Assembly: GCA_034429975.1 (NCBI GenBank)
Contig: DAOUFM010000064.1
Coordinates: 62,001 to 126,000 of the forward strand
DNA: 64,000 bases
Source: UBA6170 sp034429975
GTDB taxonomy: Bacteria > Chloroflexota > Anaerolineae > Anaerolineales > Anaerolineaceae
Direction of reading: 5' to 3'
The notes under the pieces are model-generated. The model saw only the letters and a list, made by a program, of their open reading frames with translations, had not been told where the DNA came from and did no database searches. Positions 8,446 to 17,320 of the stretch are shown here, piece after piece; position 1 is the first letter of the stretch, and every line of letters begins with the position of its first letter. The translations under genes were made by a program, and so were the position numbers.

Positions 8446-9168
8446 ATGACGGAATTAATGTATCACAAAGACAGTTACCTAAAAGAATTTGATTCAATCG
8501 TTACTGCTGTAGATGCAGAAAAAGTTGCATTTTCTTTAAACCAAACCGCCTTTTACCCGGGTGGAGGTGGACAACCGAATGACACTGGCTGGATCCTGCA
8601 GGGACAATTCGAACAGGAAGTTATCAAAGTAAAAAAAGAAGGCGATGTCGTCTGGCATTTTCTTAATTCAGCGGATAACCTTCCTCAACTACACACCCCG
8701 ATCCATGCGCGCATTAATTGGGAGCGGCGTTATCAATTGATGCGCACCCATTCTGCTATGCACGTCCTCTGTGGGGTTGTCTTCCGGGATTATGGCGCTC
8801 TGGTGACCGGGGGAAATATGGATCCTCTGGAAGGTAGAATGGATTTTGAATTTGAAACGCTGCACAAAGACCTGGTGCAGGTTATCGAGGATGCTGTCAA
8901 CCTGGAAATTCAGAAAGATCACCCGGTCAAAGTTCAGATCCTTCCTCGGGAAGTAGCCTTCCAGATTCCTGATCTGATTCGCACAAAAATTAACCTGTTG
9001 CCGCCCGGGATTGATGAAATCCGGACAATCGAGATTGTTGGTTTGGACTTGCAGGCGGATGGTGGTACTCACGTTCACAGTACAGCAGAAATTGGAAAAG
9101 CCCGCATTGTTGATTACAAATCAAAAGGGAAAATAAACAAACGGATTTATTTACAGCTTACTGCTTAA
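8446..9168 (+). CDS. alaX: AlaX-type alanyl-tRNA editing hydrolase
   Basis: 240 residues, corresponding to AlaX-M: an N-terminal glycine-rich beta domain (TAFYPGGGGQPNDTG) and the AlaRS-type editing domain. The first metal motif HSAMH (in RTHSAMHVL) is intact; the second, usually CxxxH within CGGTH, reads DGGTH here, so the Cys ligand is replaced by Asp. AlaX proteins deacylate mischarged Ser- or Gly-tRNA(Ala) in trans. Good Shine-Dalgarno AGGAGAG before the ATG. The gene is 11 bp upstream of a ProRS-like gene that also carries an editing domain, suggesting a shared quality-control role. Confidence 0.88.
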   Translation: MTELMYHKDSYLKEFDSIVTAVDAEKVAFSLNQTAFYPGGGGQPNDTGWILQGQFEQEVIKVKKEGDVVWHFLNSADNLPQLHTPIHARINWERRYQLMRTHSAMHVLCGVVFRDYGALVTGGNMDPLEGRMDFEFETLHKDLVQVIEDAVNLEIQKDHPVKVQILPREVAFQIPDLIRTKINLLPPGIDEIRTIEIVGLDLQADGGTHVHSTAEIGKARIVDYKSKGKINKRIYLQLTA

Positions 9169-9178
9169 GGTTTTACCT

Positions 9179-10936
9179 ATGCGCATGAAGGAATTATTTA
9201 ATTTGACTTTGCGTCCAAAACCGGAACTGGACATCCTGCCGGGCAATCAATTTCTTGAGCGAGCGGGCTGGTTTCACCGAATCGAAAACGGGATTTTTAG
9301 CAAACAACCTTTAGCCATCCTCACCCAGAAGAAAATTGAAAACCAGATTCGCCAGGAATTAAGCAAATTAACCGCCCAGGAAGTTGCGATTCCATACCTG
9401 TCCTCTGAAAATCCGGTAAATTTTTTCAATTATGCTTTCTATGGAAATCATATTACCCAAACCAGTGATGGAAGCAAAAAAAGCCATTTTTCAAATCTAC
9501 CCTTGGCTGGAATTTCAGACCTGGTTCAGCATACCGTTCGCAGTCATCGTCATTTGCCGCGCACACTCTTCCAGTTTGGTGAAAAAAGATTCTTCCAGAG
9601 TCAACACAATTCAGGAGTTTTTTCGTCCATTCAAAGAACGCATGCAGATATCATATCGCTTTGTAAAAACAATGCGGAAGCACACCACCAATTTGAGCAG
9701 CTCCTATCTGCTTTCGATGTCATTTTTAAAAAATGTATGCTGCCAATTTCGATGGTACATTTTAATTATAAAAACCCGCTTGTTCGATTGGGAACTGAAT
9801 TTGTTTATTTTCATCCCCAGGGAGATACTACCTTATTAACCTGCCCGGCATGTTCATATCGAGCAAATTCGAAATATGCTGAACATCGGAAAGTGGTTGA
9901 AAAAAACGATGAAGTCCTTCCACTTGAAAAAGTCCACACCCCTGGCACCAAAACAATTGCTGATTTAAGCAATTTTCTTGAAATTTCTACTAGTAAAACT
10001 GCCAAAGCAGTCTTCATGGCTGCCACTTTCTTTGAAGATTTTCAGTTCATCGAGAAAACAGTTCTGGCTGTCGTTCGTGGGGATCAGGAGCTCAATGAAA
10101 ACAAACTCTTACAGGCACTGGATGCCATTAAGCTACGTCCGGCAATCGATGAAGAGATCCACGCCCTGGGTGCTGTTGCTGGTTATGGTTCACCAATTGG
10201 TGTAAAAAAAGGGCTGATTGTGGTCGATGATTTAATCCCACTGAGCACAAACCTGGTGGCCGGGGCAAATGAAAACGACTATCATTTCAAAAACGTAAAT
10301 TACGGGCGCGATTACAAAGCAGATCGGATCGCAGATATCGCTCAGGTTCAGGCTGGTGATCCCTGCCCTGAATGCCAGCATCCTCTGGAAGAACAAAGCG
10401 GTTTCGTGATTGCCAGAGCTGATTTACCATCAGAAGCCATAGGAAATCAAAACAATTGCAAATTTCAGGATGAGGACGGTGAATTAAAGCCGATCCTGAT
10501 TGGATTTTCCTGGATCGATCTTGACCGCGTTCTGGGTAGTGTGGCAGAAAATTCGCATGACGATTATGGCTTAATCGTCCCGTATTCACTGGCACCTTTT
10601 CAGGTTCATCTGGTGGTGTTGCCCTCTAAAACTTCATCTGAACCGGTTGAGCAGGCTGAACAACTCTACCTTGATTTAACCCGTACGCGCATACCTGTTC
10701 TTTTCGATGATCGCAAAGAAAGCCCAGGGGTTAAATTCAACGATGCAGATTTGATCGGTCTTCCGCTGCGTATCACCATTGCTGAAAAAACTTTGAGTCA
10801 GGGGGTGGCAGAGTTCAAATTACGTTCTGAGAAAGAGAAATTCACCGTACCATTAGAGGATGTCATCCCCAGGGCAATGCAGATCCTGCTGCAAATGGAC
10901 CGGACGATCCTCCAAAACGCCTTACGGGGCGAATAG
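9179..10936 (+). CDS. Prolyl-tRNA-synthetase-like protein with eroded catalytic motifs
   Basis: 585 residues, collinear with bacterial ProRS: class II core, INS/YbaK editing insertion (~240-400), core return and anticodon-binding domain (~475-585, with FDDRKESPGVKF). The editing insertion keeps family features (TSKTAKAV with the key Lys, VVRGDQELNE, GSPIGV). The synthetase core does not: the ATP-site loop GPTHEE reads NLPLAG, motif 2 Arg residues (KFRDE, MRSREF in E. coli) are replaced by EKRFF and FSSIQR, and motif 3 GCYGIGVTR reads GFSWIDLDR. Two CPxC pairs (CPAC, CPEC) remain. It probably cannot activate proline and may be a trans-editing factor. The 3' end overlaps the convergent S9 peptidase gene by 15 bp. 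Confidence 0.82.
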   Translation: MRMKELFNLTLRPKPELDILPGNQFLERAGWFHRIENGIFSKQPLAILTQKKIENQIRQELSKLTAQEVAIPYLSSENPVNFFNYAFYGNHITQTSDGSKKSHFSNLPLAGISDLVQHTVRSHRHLPRTLFQFGEKRFFQSQHNSGVFSSIQRTHADIISLCKNNAEAHHQFEQLLSAFDVIFKKCMLPISMVHFNYKNPLVRLGTEFVYFHPQGDTTLLTCPACSYRANSKYAEHRKVVEKNDEVLPLEKVHTPGTKTIADLSNFLEISTSKTAKAVFMAATFFEDFQFIEKTVLAVVRGDQELNENKLLQALDAIKLRPAIDEEIHALGAVAGYGSPIGVKKGLIVVDDLIPLSTNLVAGANENDYHFKNVNYGRDYKADRIADIAQVQAGDPCPECQHPLEEQSGFVIARADLPSEAIGNQNNCKFQDEDGELKPILIGFSWIDLDRVLGSVAENSHDDYGLIVPYSLAPFQVHLVVLPSKTSSEPVEQAEQLYLDLTRTRIPVLFDDRKESPGVKFNDADLIGLPLRITIAEKTLSQGVAEFKLRSEKEKFTVPLEDVIPRAMQILLQMDRTILQNALRGE

Positions 10937-12802
10937 AACGTTTTCGATCAGGAAACGTTCCACTGATTGGTAGTAATCCAGCAGGGTCTCATTCTTGCGG
11001 AAACCATGTCCTTCACCGGCATACAATTTATAGATATAAGGTACGCGTTGGGCACGCAATTTCTCCACAATAATCTCGGATTGATTGGGAGGAACTACCT
11101 TATCTTCGCTTCCTTGGAAGACTGCCAGAGCATCGCGAATCTGGTCGGCATGAAAAACTGGTGACCAGGCATGGTATTTCTCAGCGGCTTCTGGAAGCAA
11201 CCCGATCATGGACGCGGTGTAATGGGCTTCGAATTTATGAGTATCCATATCCAGCATAAACAAATTCGAAACGCCGTAATTACAGACGCCAGCTTTAAAA
11301 ACACCCGGATAACGGATCAAGCTGTTCAGCACCGTGTAACCGCCTGCACTTCCGCCTAATATGATCAATTGTTTCTCATTCGCCAACCCTTGAGCAACCA
11401 TCGCCCTGGCGCCACCCACAGCATCCTCGACATCATAATCTCCCCAGTTGCCATTGAGCAGTTTTTTATAGGAATGCCCATAACCAGTACTGCCGCGGTA
11501 ATTGACATTCAACCAGCTATAGCCGCGCGATGTGAAGTAGGCAGCCAATGGATTGTAATCAATCACGGTTTGAGAAGTCGGTCCACCGTGGATATACACG
11601 ATCATGGGCGGTTTCCCTTCTGCCTGAAAATGGGGATTCGCCGGTGCATAATATAAACCGTGAATTTCCACCCCCTCTTTACTCAACCAGCTCACTGGTC
11701 GCGGGGTGGAATGATATGCTGCTGAAATATTCTCCGCAGAACTGCGTGCGACCACTCGCCAATGATCGTTTTCTTTGACCACCACCCGGGAAGATATCTG
11801 GGGGCTTGCAGCGATGAAGGCTACCGCTCCGTACTTTGATACGGCTATCTGGTTCAGCCAGGTATATTCAGCGGTATCCATTTTTATAGCCTCACCAGTA
11901 ATAATCGATAATTGCCACAAGCTGTTCGAACCGGATTTGTTAATCAACAAGAAAACGGACTGGCTATCCGGTGACCAGGCATACGTACGAACACCCTGAA
12001 CCCAGGCTGGTTCCATGAGATGGCAGCCAAGCGGTGAATAAACGACTTTCTTTTCCATGTTTTCCAGATCAACCAGAACGAAAGCATCCCATTCTCCAGC
12101 GCTGGTAATATAACTGAGCCATTTCCCATCCGCAGAGAATTCCGGTTGAAAGATCACCGTTTCATCGTCTCCAGCGATCGTTTGAATGCTTTTGACAGTT
12201 GGTGTTTCTTCCATTTTCAGAGTTGCCAGTTTAATCCGGGTACCATCCCAGGGCATGTGCGGGTGATTCCATTCTACCCAGGCAATCATCTCCCCATTGG
12301 GGTGCCAAACCGGCTGCATGTAAAAATCAGCTCCCTGAACCAGTTTTTGTGGCCATTGTGCGCCTTGGATGTCAACAATGCCTAAGACATCCTCTACGCC
12401 ATTTGAAAAGACATAAATGACAAATTTTCCGTCTGGTGAGACTTGAGGAGAGGCAACCGATCCATATGCCGGTGTAATAGGTTTGGGTTTTTCCGGTTGC
12501 AAAGCACGCCGGTAAAGGCGACCATCTTTGCCGGCGAAAATCACCAAATCGTGGGAAACACAGAATTCACCGCCGCCATAACCCACTCCACCACGGCAGC
12601 TCATTTCTCCGTTCAGATCCATCCCGGCGGATCCCCCTGATTGGGAGACCAGCATCCCGATATCCGAGCGCCCTTCCAGCCAAACCAGTGTTTCTCCATC
12701 GCTGTTAAACTGAACATCATTAAATCGCAATCTCTGTGAAATACTTAAAGCTGACATTGGGCTTTCCCACAGGCCAAATGATTTTATCTGTTTGTTTTCC
12801 AT
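10922..12802 (-). CDS. S9 family prolyl oligopeptidase-like serine peptidase
   Basis: 626 residues with no signal peptide. An N-terminal seven-bladed beta-propeller (WD40-like PD40 repeats such as SPDGKFVIYV and SADGKWLSYI, residues ~30-360) is followed by an alpha/beta-hydrolase domain. The nucleophile is in GGSAGGYT, the acid in GSEDKVVP and the His in GEGHGFRK; the oxyanion segment is YIHGGPTSQ. It resembles acylaminoacyl-peptidase/dipeptidyl peptidase enzymes that trim short peptides. AAGGGTGAG precedes the start. It sits 4 bp downstream of the thioredoxin gene and is probably co-transcribed. Confidence 0.93.
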   Translation of the reverse strand: MENKQIKSFGLWESPMSALSISQRLRFNDVQFNSDGETLVWLEGRSDIGMLVSQSGGSAGMDLNGEMSCRGGVGYGGGEFCVSHDLVIFAGKDGRLYRRALQPEKPKPITPAYGSVASPQVSPDGKFVIYVFSNGVEDVLGIVDIQGAQWPQKLVQGADFYMQPVWHPNGEMIAWVEWNHPHMPWDGTRIKLATLKMEETPTVKSIQTIAGDDETVIFQPEFSADGKWLSYITSAGEWDAFVLVDLENMEKKVVYSPLGCHLMEPAWVQGVRTYAWSPDSQSVFLLINKSGSNSLWQLSIITGEAIKMDTAEYTWLNQIAVSKYGAVAFIAASPQISSRVVVKENDHWRVVARSSAENISAAYHSTPRPVSWLSKEGVEIHGLYYAPANPHFQAEGKPPMIVYIHGGPTSQTVIDYNPLAAYFTSRGYSWLNVNYRGSTGYGHSYKKLLNGNWGDYDVEDAVGGARAMVAQGLANEKQLIILGGSAGGYTVLNSLIRYPGVFKAGVCNYGVSNLFMLDMDTHKFEAHYTASMIGLLPEAAEKYHAWSPVFHADQIRDALAVFQGSEDKVVPPNQSEIIVEKLRAQRVPYIYKLYAGEGHGFRKNETLLDYYQSVERFLIENVLFAP

Positions 12803-12806
12803 TTTC

Positions 12807-13133
12807 TCACCCTTTCAAGTCGATATATTTTTGAAACGCATCGATGATTTTATTGATTGGCTTGTAACCGGTAAATCTGTCTTTTTCCATTCCGTCTGTA
12901 AGGATGACTACCGTTGGAACACTCATCACATGAAATTGTAGCGCTAAGTCCGGTGCTTCATCCACATTAACATGTGCCAGAACAAATTTGTCTGTCCAAA
13001 TCCCTTTCAATTTTTCAAGTTCCGGTTCCAGTCTTTTGCAGGGTGCACACCAGACGGCACCAAATTCAATCACTACCGGCAAGGTGGCTTTTTCTACAAT
13101 TTCTGAATAGTTTTCTTGTGTAATTTCAATCAT
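12807..13133 (-). CDS. Thioredoxin-like protein
   Basis: About 108 residues with a single thioredoxin fold. The active site reads WCAPCK (classically WCGPCK), the cis-Pro is in MSVPTVV, and VNVDEAPDLA is the typical following strand and helix. Starting at the ATG at 13133 places GAAGGA seven bases upstream; the ATG at 13148 would put this site inside the gene. It is a cytoplasmic dithiol reductant or stress-response thioredoxin, 4 bp upstream of the S9 peptidase gene. Confidence 0.9.
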   Translation of the reverse strand: MIEITQENYSEIVEKATLPVVIEFGAVWCAPCKRLEPELEKLKGIWTDKFVLAHVNVDEAPDLALQFHVMSVPTVVILTDGMEKDRFTGYKPINKIIDAFQKYIDLKG

Positions 13134-13276
13134 GTTTTCGTCCTTCAATGAATTTATTGTTAATTAAAAAAATCAAAGTTTGATTTTAAGCTTTTACTTT
13201 GTACAATAAAAGTATAGTCCAGGTAATCTTATTTGTCAGCCTGTGATTATTCTGGCTTGAAAAAAGGTGGTTGGCT

Positions 13277-13774
13277 GTGAGTTTATTTACCATTCGGGAA
13301 GTTGAAAAGGGAGATCGCGATTGGATTCGCCGCTGGCTGGTGTTCCAGTGGGGGGCTGAAATCGTGATATCTCATGACACGGTTTACCATCCAGCTGACT
13401 TATTGGGTTTTATCGCCATAGACCCGGTGAATTCCGAACCCATTGGATTGATTACTTATGTTTTTTCCGGAAACGAATGTGAGATCGTCACACTGGATTC
13501 CTTACGGGAGGGCAATGGTATCGGCAGCGCCCTGATAGATCATGTTATCCTGCACGCCAGAAACATTGCCTGTGATCGAGTTTTCCTGGTGGTAACCAAT
13601 GACAATATTTATTCACTGGGTTTTTACCAGAAAAGAGGTTTTCGACTCGTAAAAATCAACTCAGGCGCGGCCGATCGGGCTCGAAAACAAAAGCCGCAAA
13701 TCCCTGCGGTCGGTTATTTTAGTATTCCCATTCATGACGAAATAGAACTTGAATACCGTTTGAACCCACAATAA
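13277..13774 (+). CDS. GNAT family N-acetyltransferase
   Basis: About 166 residues. The acetyl-CoA loop REGNGIGSALI matches GNAT motif A (R/QxxGxG/A), and FYQKRGFRLVK is the usual motif B ending. GTG at 13277 is preferred, with AAGGTGG seven bases upstream; TTG at 13271 lies too close. The substrate is unknown. It is divergent from the thioredoxin gene with about 140 bp between them. Confidence 0.85.
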   Translation: MSLFTIREVEKGDRDWIRRWLVFQWGAEIVISHDTVYHPADLLGFIAIDPVNSEPIGLITYVFSGNECEIVTLDSLREGNGIGSALIDHVILHARNIACDRVFLVVTNDNIYSLGFYQKRGFRLVKINSGAADRARKQKPQIPAVGYFSIPIHDEIELEYRLNPQ

Positions 13775-13889
13775 GTCTGGATTCTTTAGCAACAATGTGT
13801 ATAATTGGCGGAATTATCTCTTAAAAAGTGGATTTTATTTTGAACCTTATCGCCATTTCTTCATTTCATCACTGTTTCGCGAGGTCTGC

Positions 13890-14507
13890 ATGTTCTTTTT
13901 AACTCAAGGGCTAATCTTTGGTTTGTACGCTGCCTTTCTGCCCGGCCCCATGCAGGCATTTTTGCTGTCACAAATTATCCGCAGTGGTTGGAAGCGCACC
14001 ATTCCGCTGGCTTTTATTCCCTTAATTACTGATTTCCCGGTCATGCTCGTGATTTTCTTTCTCCTCTCTCAATTGCCGCTTATTTTTACCAACATTCTGC
14101 GCATCGGCGGGGGATTCTTTATCCTTTATTTGGCGTGGGATGCTTTTCGAACAGCGAAAAATACCAACAAGGTTACCAATTCACCCAAAATAGCCGAAAA
14201 TCAACGCTCTACTTTCCTTAAAGGTGTTACGCTTAATTTGCTAAACCCGAACGTTTACATTTTTTGGGGAACAATCGGAGTACCTACCATATTAACCGGT
14301 TTACAAACCTCGCTTTTATCCGGAATAGCTTTTGTGCTGGGTTTTTATGGCGTGCTGATTACAGCCACCACAGGTTGGATTGCCCTCTTTGGCACAGTGG
14401 GTAATTTAAAACCTTCCATTCAATCCAACATTAGCCGGATAATTGCTTTCGTGCTGATTCTGGTTGGTTTTTCGATGATTTTTAGCGGAGTAAAACAAAT
14501 TATTTGA
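13890..14507 (+). CDS. LysE/RhtB family amino-acid exporter
   Basis: About 205 residues with six predicted membrane helices. The N-terminal GLYAAFLPGPMQAFLLSQ matches the LysE PGP signature region, and LNLLNPNVYIFWGTIG matches the conserved NP-x3-FW element. The ATG at 13890 is preferred: it follows GAGGT and removes about 31 non-conserved residues from the longer frame starting at 13797. The transported amino acid is unknown. Confidence 0.82.
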   Translation: MFFLTQGLIFGLYAAFLPGPMQAFLLSQIIRSGWKRTIPLAFIPLITDFPVMLVIFFLLSQLPLIFTNILRIGGGFFILYLAWDAFRTAKNTNKVTNSPKIAENQRSTFLKGVTLNLLNPNVYIFWGTIGVPTILTGLQTSLLSGIAFVLGFYGVLITATTGWIALFGTVGNLKPSIQSNISRIIAFVLILVGFSMIFSGVKQII

Positions 14508-14525
14508 TTGAATTCAAATAATTGC

Positions 14526-14554
14526 TTGCTGCCTGGCCTTACTTCAGGCATAAT
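14526..14554 (+). promoter_or_regulatory. Promoter of leaderless tgt-like gene
   Basis: TTGCTG (14526-14531), 17-base spacer and CATAAT (14549-14554); the ATG at 14562 begins only seven bases after the -10. No ribosome site lies between them, so the mRNA is probably leaderless. The -35 is weak. Confidence 0.5.
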
Positions 14555-14561
14555 CAACGCT

Positions 14562-15674
14562 ATGATAGTTCCGTTCCCTCAATCATTAAAGCTGACGAAT
14601 GGTCATCTGAAATTTCCGGTTTTTATGCCAGACGCGACCTTTGCAGTGGTTCGTTCGGTGGACAGCGTCGACTTGGAAAACGCCAAAATCCAGGCGGTGG
14701 TGATGAATTCCTTTCACCTCATGCAAAAGCCAGGCACCAGCACCATTCAATCTTTGGGTGGCTTGCATGCCATGAGCGGTTGGCAGAGACCCATCATAAC
14801 CGATTCCGGGGGATTTCAAGCTTATTCCTTGATCCGCCAAAACCCAAAGTTTGGAGTGATGACGCCCAAAGGAATCAATTTTCAACCTGAAGGGTCCACC
14901 CGAAAATTCTTTTTAACTCCTGAAAAGAGTATTCAACTGCAATTGGCTTATGGGGCGGATGTGGTCATTTGCCTGGATGATTGCACCCATGTGGATGCCT
15001 CCTCTGAAGAACAGGAACTCAGCGTTAACCGCACAATAACCTGGGCAAAACGCTGTCGAGAGACCTTTGACAAACTGACCGCTCAAAAGAAGCTTTCAGT
15101 TGAAGATCGTCCATTACTGTTCGCGGTCGTTCAGGGTGGCGGAATTAAAGATTTGCGCAAACACTGTGCCGATGAACTTCTTAAAATCGGTTTTGATGGT
15201 TATGGATTTGGCGGTTGGCCCTTAGACGGTGAAGGTAATTTACTCACCGACATTCTGGAATATACCCGCCAATGTATCCCCCGGCAATTTCCCATGCATG
15301 CCCTTGGAATTGGTCATCCGCATAATGTTCTGGCCTGCTACCAGCTTGGTTATGGCATTTTTGATTGTGCCATGCCCACCCGCGATGCGCGGCATGGTCG
15401 CCTCTACCAGTTCACCCAGCCGGCCAGCAACCCCAACCAGGGACTGCAGGATAAATGGTTAAAATATCTCTACATCAATGATCAGGAACATATTAAACAT
15501 CCCGGCCCGCTTTCCGAGGATTGTGATTGCCTGACCTGCCAGCGTTACTCGCGCGGTTATCTTCATCATCTCTTTAAAATGAACGATTCTCTTTATCTGC
15601 GCCTGGCCAGTATTCACAATCTGCGTTTTATGACTCAATTAACAGAACGGATTCGGACTCTTATCCATGGATGA
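14562..15674 (+). CDS. tgt: tRNA-guanine transglycosylase (Tgt) family protein
   Basis: About 370 residues from the ATG at 14562. Tgt exchanges guanine 34 of GUN-anticodon tRNAs for a queuosine precursor. The base-binding Asp is in ITDSGGFQ, the second Asp in CLDDCTHVD, Gln in FAVVQGG, the nucleophile Asp in FDCAMPTRDARHG, and the zinc site CDCLTC plus a later His. The substrate-pocket loop, normally GGLSVGE in bacteria, reads GGWPLDGEG, so base preference may differ (preQ1 versus queuine or another 7-deazapurine). Its end overlaps the next methyltransferase by 8 bp. A YhhQ precursor transporter lies 4 kb downstream, compatible with salvage. Confidence 0.88.
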   Translation: MIVPFPQSLKLTNGHLKFPVFMPDATFAVVRSVDSVDLENAKIQAVVMNSFHLMQKPGTSTIQSLGGLHAMSGWQRPIITDSGGFQAYSLIRQNPKFGVMTPKGINFQPEGSTRKFFLTPEKSIQLQLAYGADVVICLDDCTHVDASSEEQELSVNRTITWAKRCRETFDKLTAQKKLSVEDRPLLFAVVQGGGIKDLRKHCADELLKIGFDGYGFGGWPLDGEGNLLTDILEYTRQCIPRQFPMHALGIGHPHNVLACYQLGYGIFDCAMPTRDARHGRLYQFTQPASNPNQGLQDKWLKYLYINDQEHIKHPGPLSEDCDCLTCQRYSRGYLHHLFKMNDSLYLRLASIHNLRFMTQLTERIRTLIHG

Positions 15675-16470
15675 ACAATTTGAGAAACTGATTCTTCAGG
15701 TTCAAGAGGGAGCTAAATATCGCACCATTTATCCAGGTCTGGTGAGGAATATCGCTCAAAATGAACTTAAGAAAGGGCGTAGCTGGAAGGAGACCATTAA
15801 AGCGGTGCGTAATAAATTACATCAGGTCGGGTCGGCTTATCACCAGCAACCGATTGATTTTGAGCGGTTAACTTCTGAAATGCAGAGCCTACCTGCAGAT
15901 ATTCACTCCCCGGAAGCTAAAAGATTCTGCATTCAGGCAATGAGTTTGCACACCTCCACCCGCGAACGCTTACCTATCCTGGATTCGTTTTATTCGGAAA
16001 CACTGGCATCTTTCGCCCCCGTTCAGTCCATTCTCGACATTGCTTGCGGCCTCAACCCTCTGGCATTGGCGTGGATACCAGTCTCAGCAAAGATACAATT
16101 TACTTGCTGTGATATTTACCTTGATCAGATTGAATTTTTAAACAATTTCTTTGAATACTTCAACATAAATGGAAAAGCTTATTGCTGCGACCTGACCCAA
16201 AAAGTTCCGGATGAACCAGCTCAGGTCGGCCTGGTCTTAAAAACCATCCCCTGCCTGGAGCAGATCGATAAAAATATTGCCCTGAAACTTTTGGAGGGGC
16301 TGGCTTGCGAACAACTACTGGTCAGTTTTCCGGCCCAATCCCTGGCGGGTAGAAAAAAGGGCATGCGGGAATTTTATAGCTCGCAATTTGAACAGTTATT
16401 GCAAACTACTCCCTGGAAGTCCGAGATGTTTTCTTTCCAGACTGAACAGGCATTTTTGATTACGAAATGA
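15667..16470 (+). CDS. Arm/Rmt-like 16S rRNA (m7G1405) methyltransferase, copy 1
   Basis: 267 residues, closely matching aminoglycoside-resistance 16S methyltransferases such as RmtB over the full length. Shared blocks are KYRTIYPGLVRNI at the N-terminus, SLHTSTRERL, the SAM-binding motif ILDIACGLNPLAL, VLKTIPCLEQ, and the target-site segment VSFPAQSLAGRKKGM. This family methylates N7 of G1405 in helix 44 of 16S rRNA and blocks 4,6-linked aminoglycosides. It overlaps the Tgt gene by 8 bp and the second copy by 4 bp (ATGA), showing translational coupling. Whether it is a housekeeping modification or a resistance enzyme here is unknown. Confidence 0.87.
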   Translation: MDEQFEKLILQVQEGAKYRTIYPGLVRNIAQNELKKGRSWKETIKAVRNKLHQVGSAYHQQPIDFERLTSEMQSLPADIHSPEAKRFCIQAMSLHTSTRERLPILDSFYSETLASFAPVQSILDIACGLNPLALAWIPVSAKIQFTCCDIYLDQIEFLNNFFEYFNINGKAYCCDLTQKVPDEPAQVGLVLKTIPCLEQIDKNIALKLLEGLACEQLLVSFPAQSLAGRKKGMREFYSSQFEQLLQTTPWKSEMFSFQTEQAFLITK

Positions 16471-17285
16471 CTCCCTTGCAATTATCAGAAGAAGAAATAG
16501 CGCACTACTCAGAGAATATTCTTAATTCTTCTAAATACCGCACCCTGGATATTCCACGTGATCTGGTGGACTCTTTGTACCAGCAGGAAGCTCCTCATCA
16601 TAAAAAAATTCAGGACCTGCATAAGTCCGTTCGCAAAAAGCTACATCATATTGTTGCCAATTACCTGGGCGATGTCGATTATGAACAGGCGAGTCAAAAT
16701 CTCAGGAGTGCTTTTGCTCAAGGCCCGGATGCAATCAGAACTGCCTGCCTGAATATACTGAAACAACATATTTCAACCCGCGAACGAACCCCTTTTTTGG
16801 AAAGGTTTTACCAAGAGATTTCATTGCGGATTGGGAACCCGAAATCCATTCTTGATTTAGCCTGCGGTTACCATCCTTTTGGTCTGCCCTGGATGAACCT
16901 CGATCCGGATTGCCAGTATTACGCTTACGACATTATTCAACCGCGCGTGGATTTTTTAAATCTCTTTTTTGATCTGATAAAACATCCTGCCAGAGCGATC
17001 CAGCAAGACATCCTGCTGACTCCACCAACTTTGGAAGCGGATGTAGCCTTCTTTTTCAAAGAAGCCCATCGCTTTGAGCAAAGGCAGCATGGTTGTAACC
17101 ATAATTTTTGGCAGGCGTTAAAAGTTAGGCACCTGCTCGTATCCCTGCCAGCCAGCAGCATGACCGGGCGCCATGATAAAACCAATCAACATCGTCGTCT
17201 GGTTTATGAAACGATCAAAGACGTCGATTGGGCGGTGCAGGAATTCCAGATTGAAAATGAATTATTTTTCTGGATCAGGAAATAG
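16467..17285 (+). CDS. Arm/Rmt-like 16S rRNA methyltransferase, divergent copy 2
   Basis: 272 residues, a diverged tandem paralogue of the preceding gene. It keeps the N-terminal KYRTLDIPRDLVDSLY helix pair, HISTRERTPFLERFY, a SAM motif LDLACGYHPFGLPW, and FFFKEAHRFEQRQHG. In the target-contact segment the conserved R-x-KGM element becomes TGRHDKTNQHRR. These changes suggest a new target base, a partner role with copy 1, or loss of activity. It starts at an ATGA overlap and ends shortly before the RsmF-like gene. Confidence 0.8.
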   Translation: MTPLQLSEEEIAHYSENILNSSKYRTLDIPRDLVDSLYQQEAPHHKKIQDLHKSVRKKLHHIVANYLGDVDYEQASQNLRSAFAQGPDAIRTACLNILKQHISTRERTPFLERFYQEISLRIGNPKSILDLACGYHPFGLPWMNLDPDCQYYAYDIIQPRVDFLNLFFDLIKHPARAIQQDILLTPPTLEADVAFFFKEAHRFEQRQHGCNHNFWQALKVRHLLVSLPASSMTGRHDKTNQHRRLVYETIKDVDWAVQEFQIENELFFWIRK

Positions 17286-17320
17286 CGTCCACCAGTTAAA
17301 ACGATTACAATCTTTTTATT

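Noticed and set aside
10967..12640. Several plus-strand ORFs across the S9 peptidase gene
   Set aside because: All are antisense shadows of one continuous, motif-complete gene.
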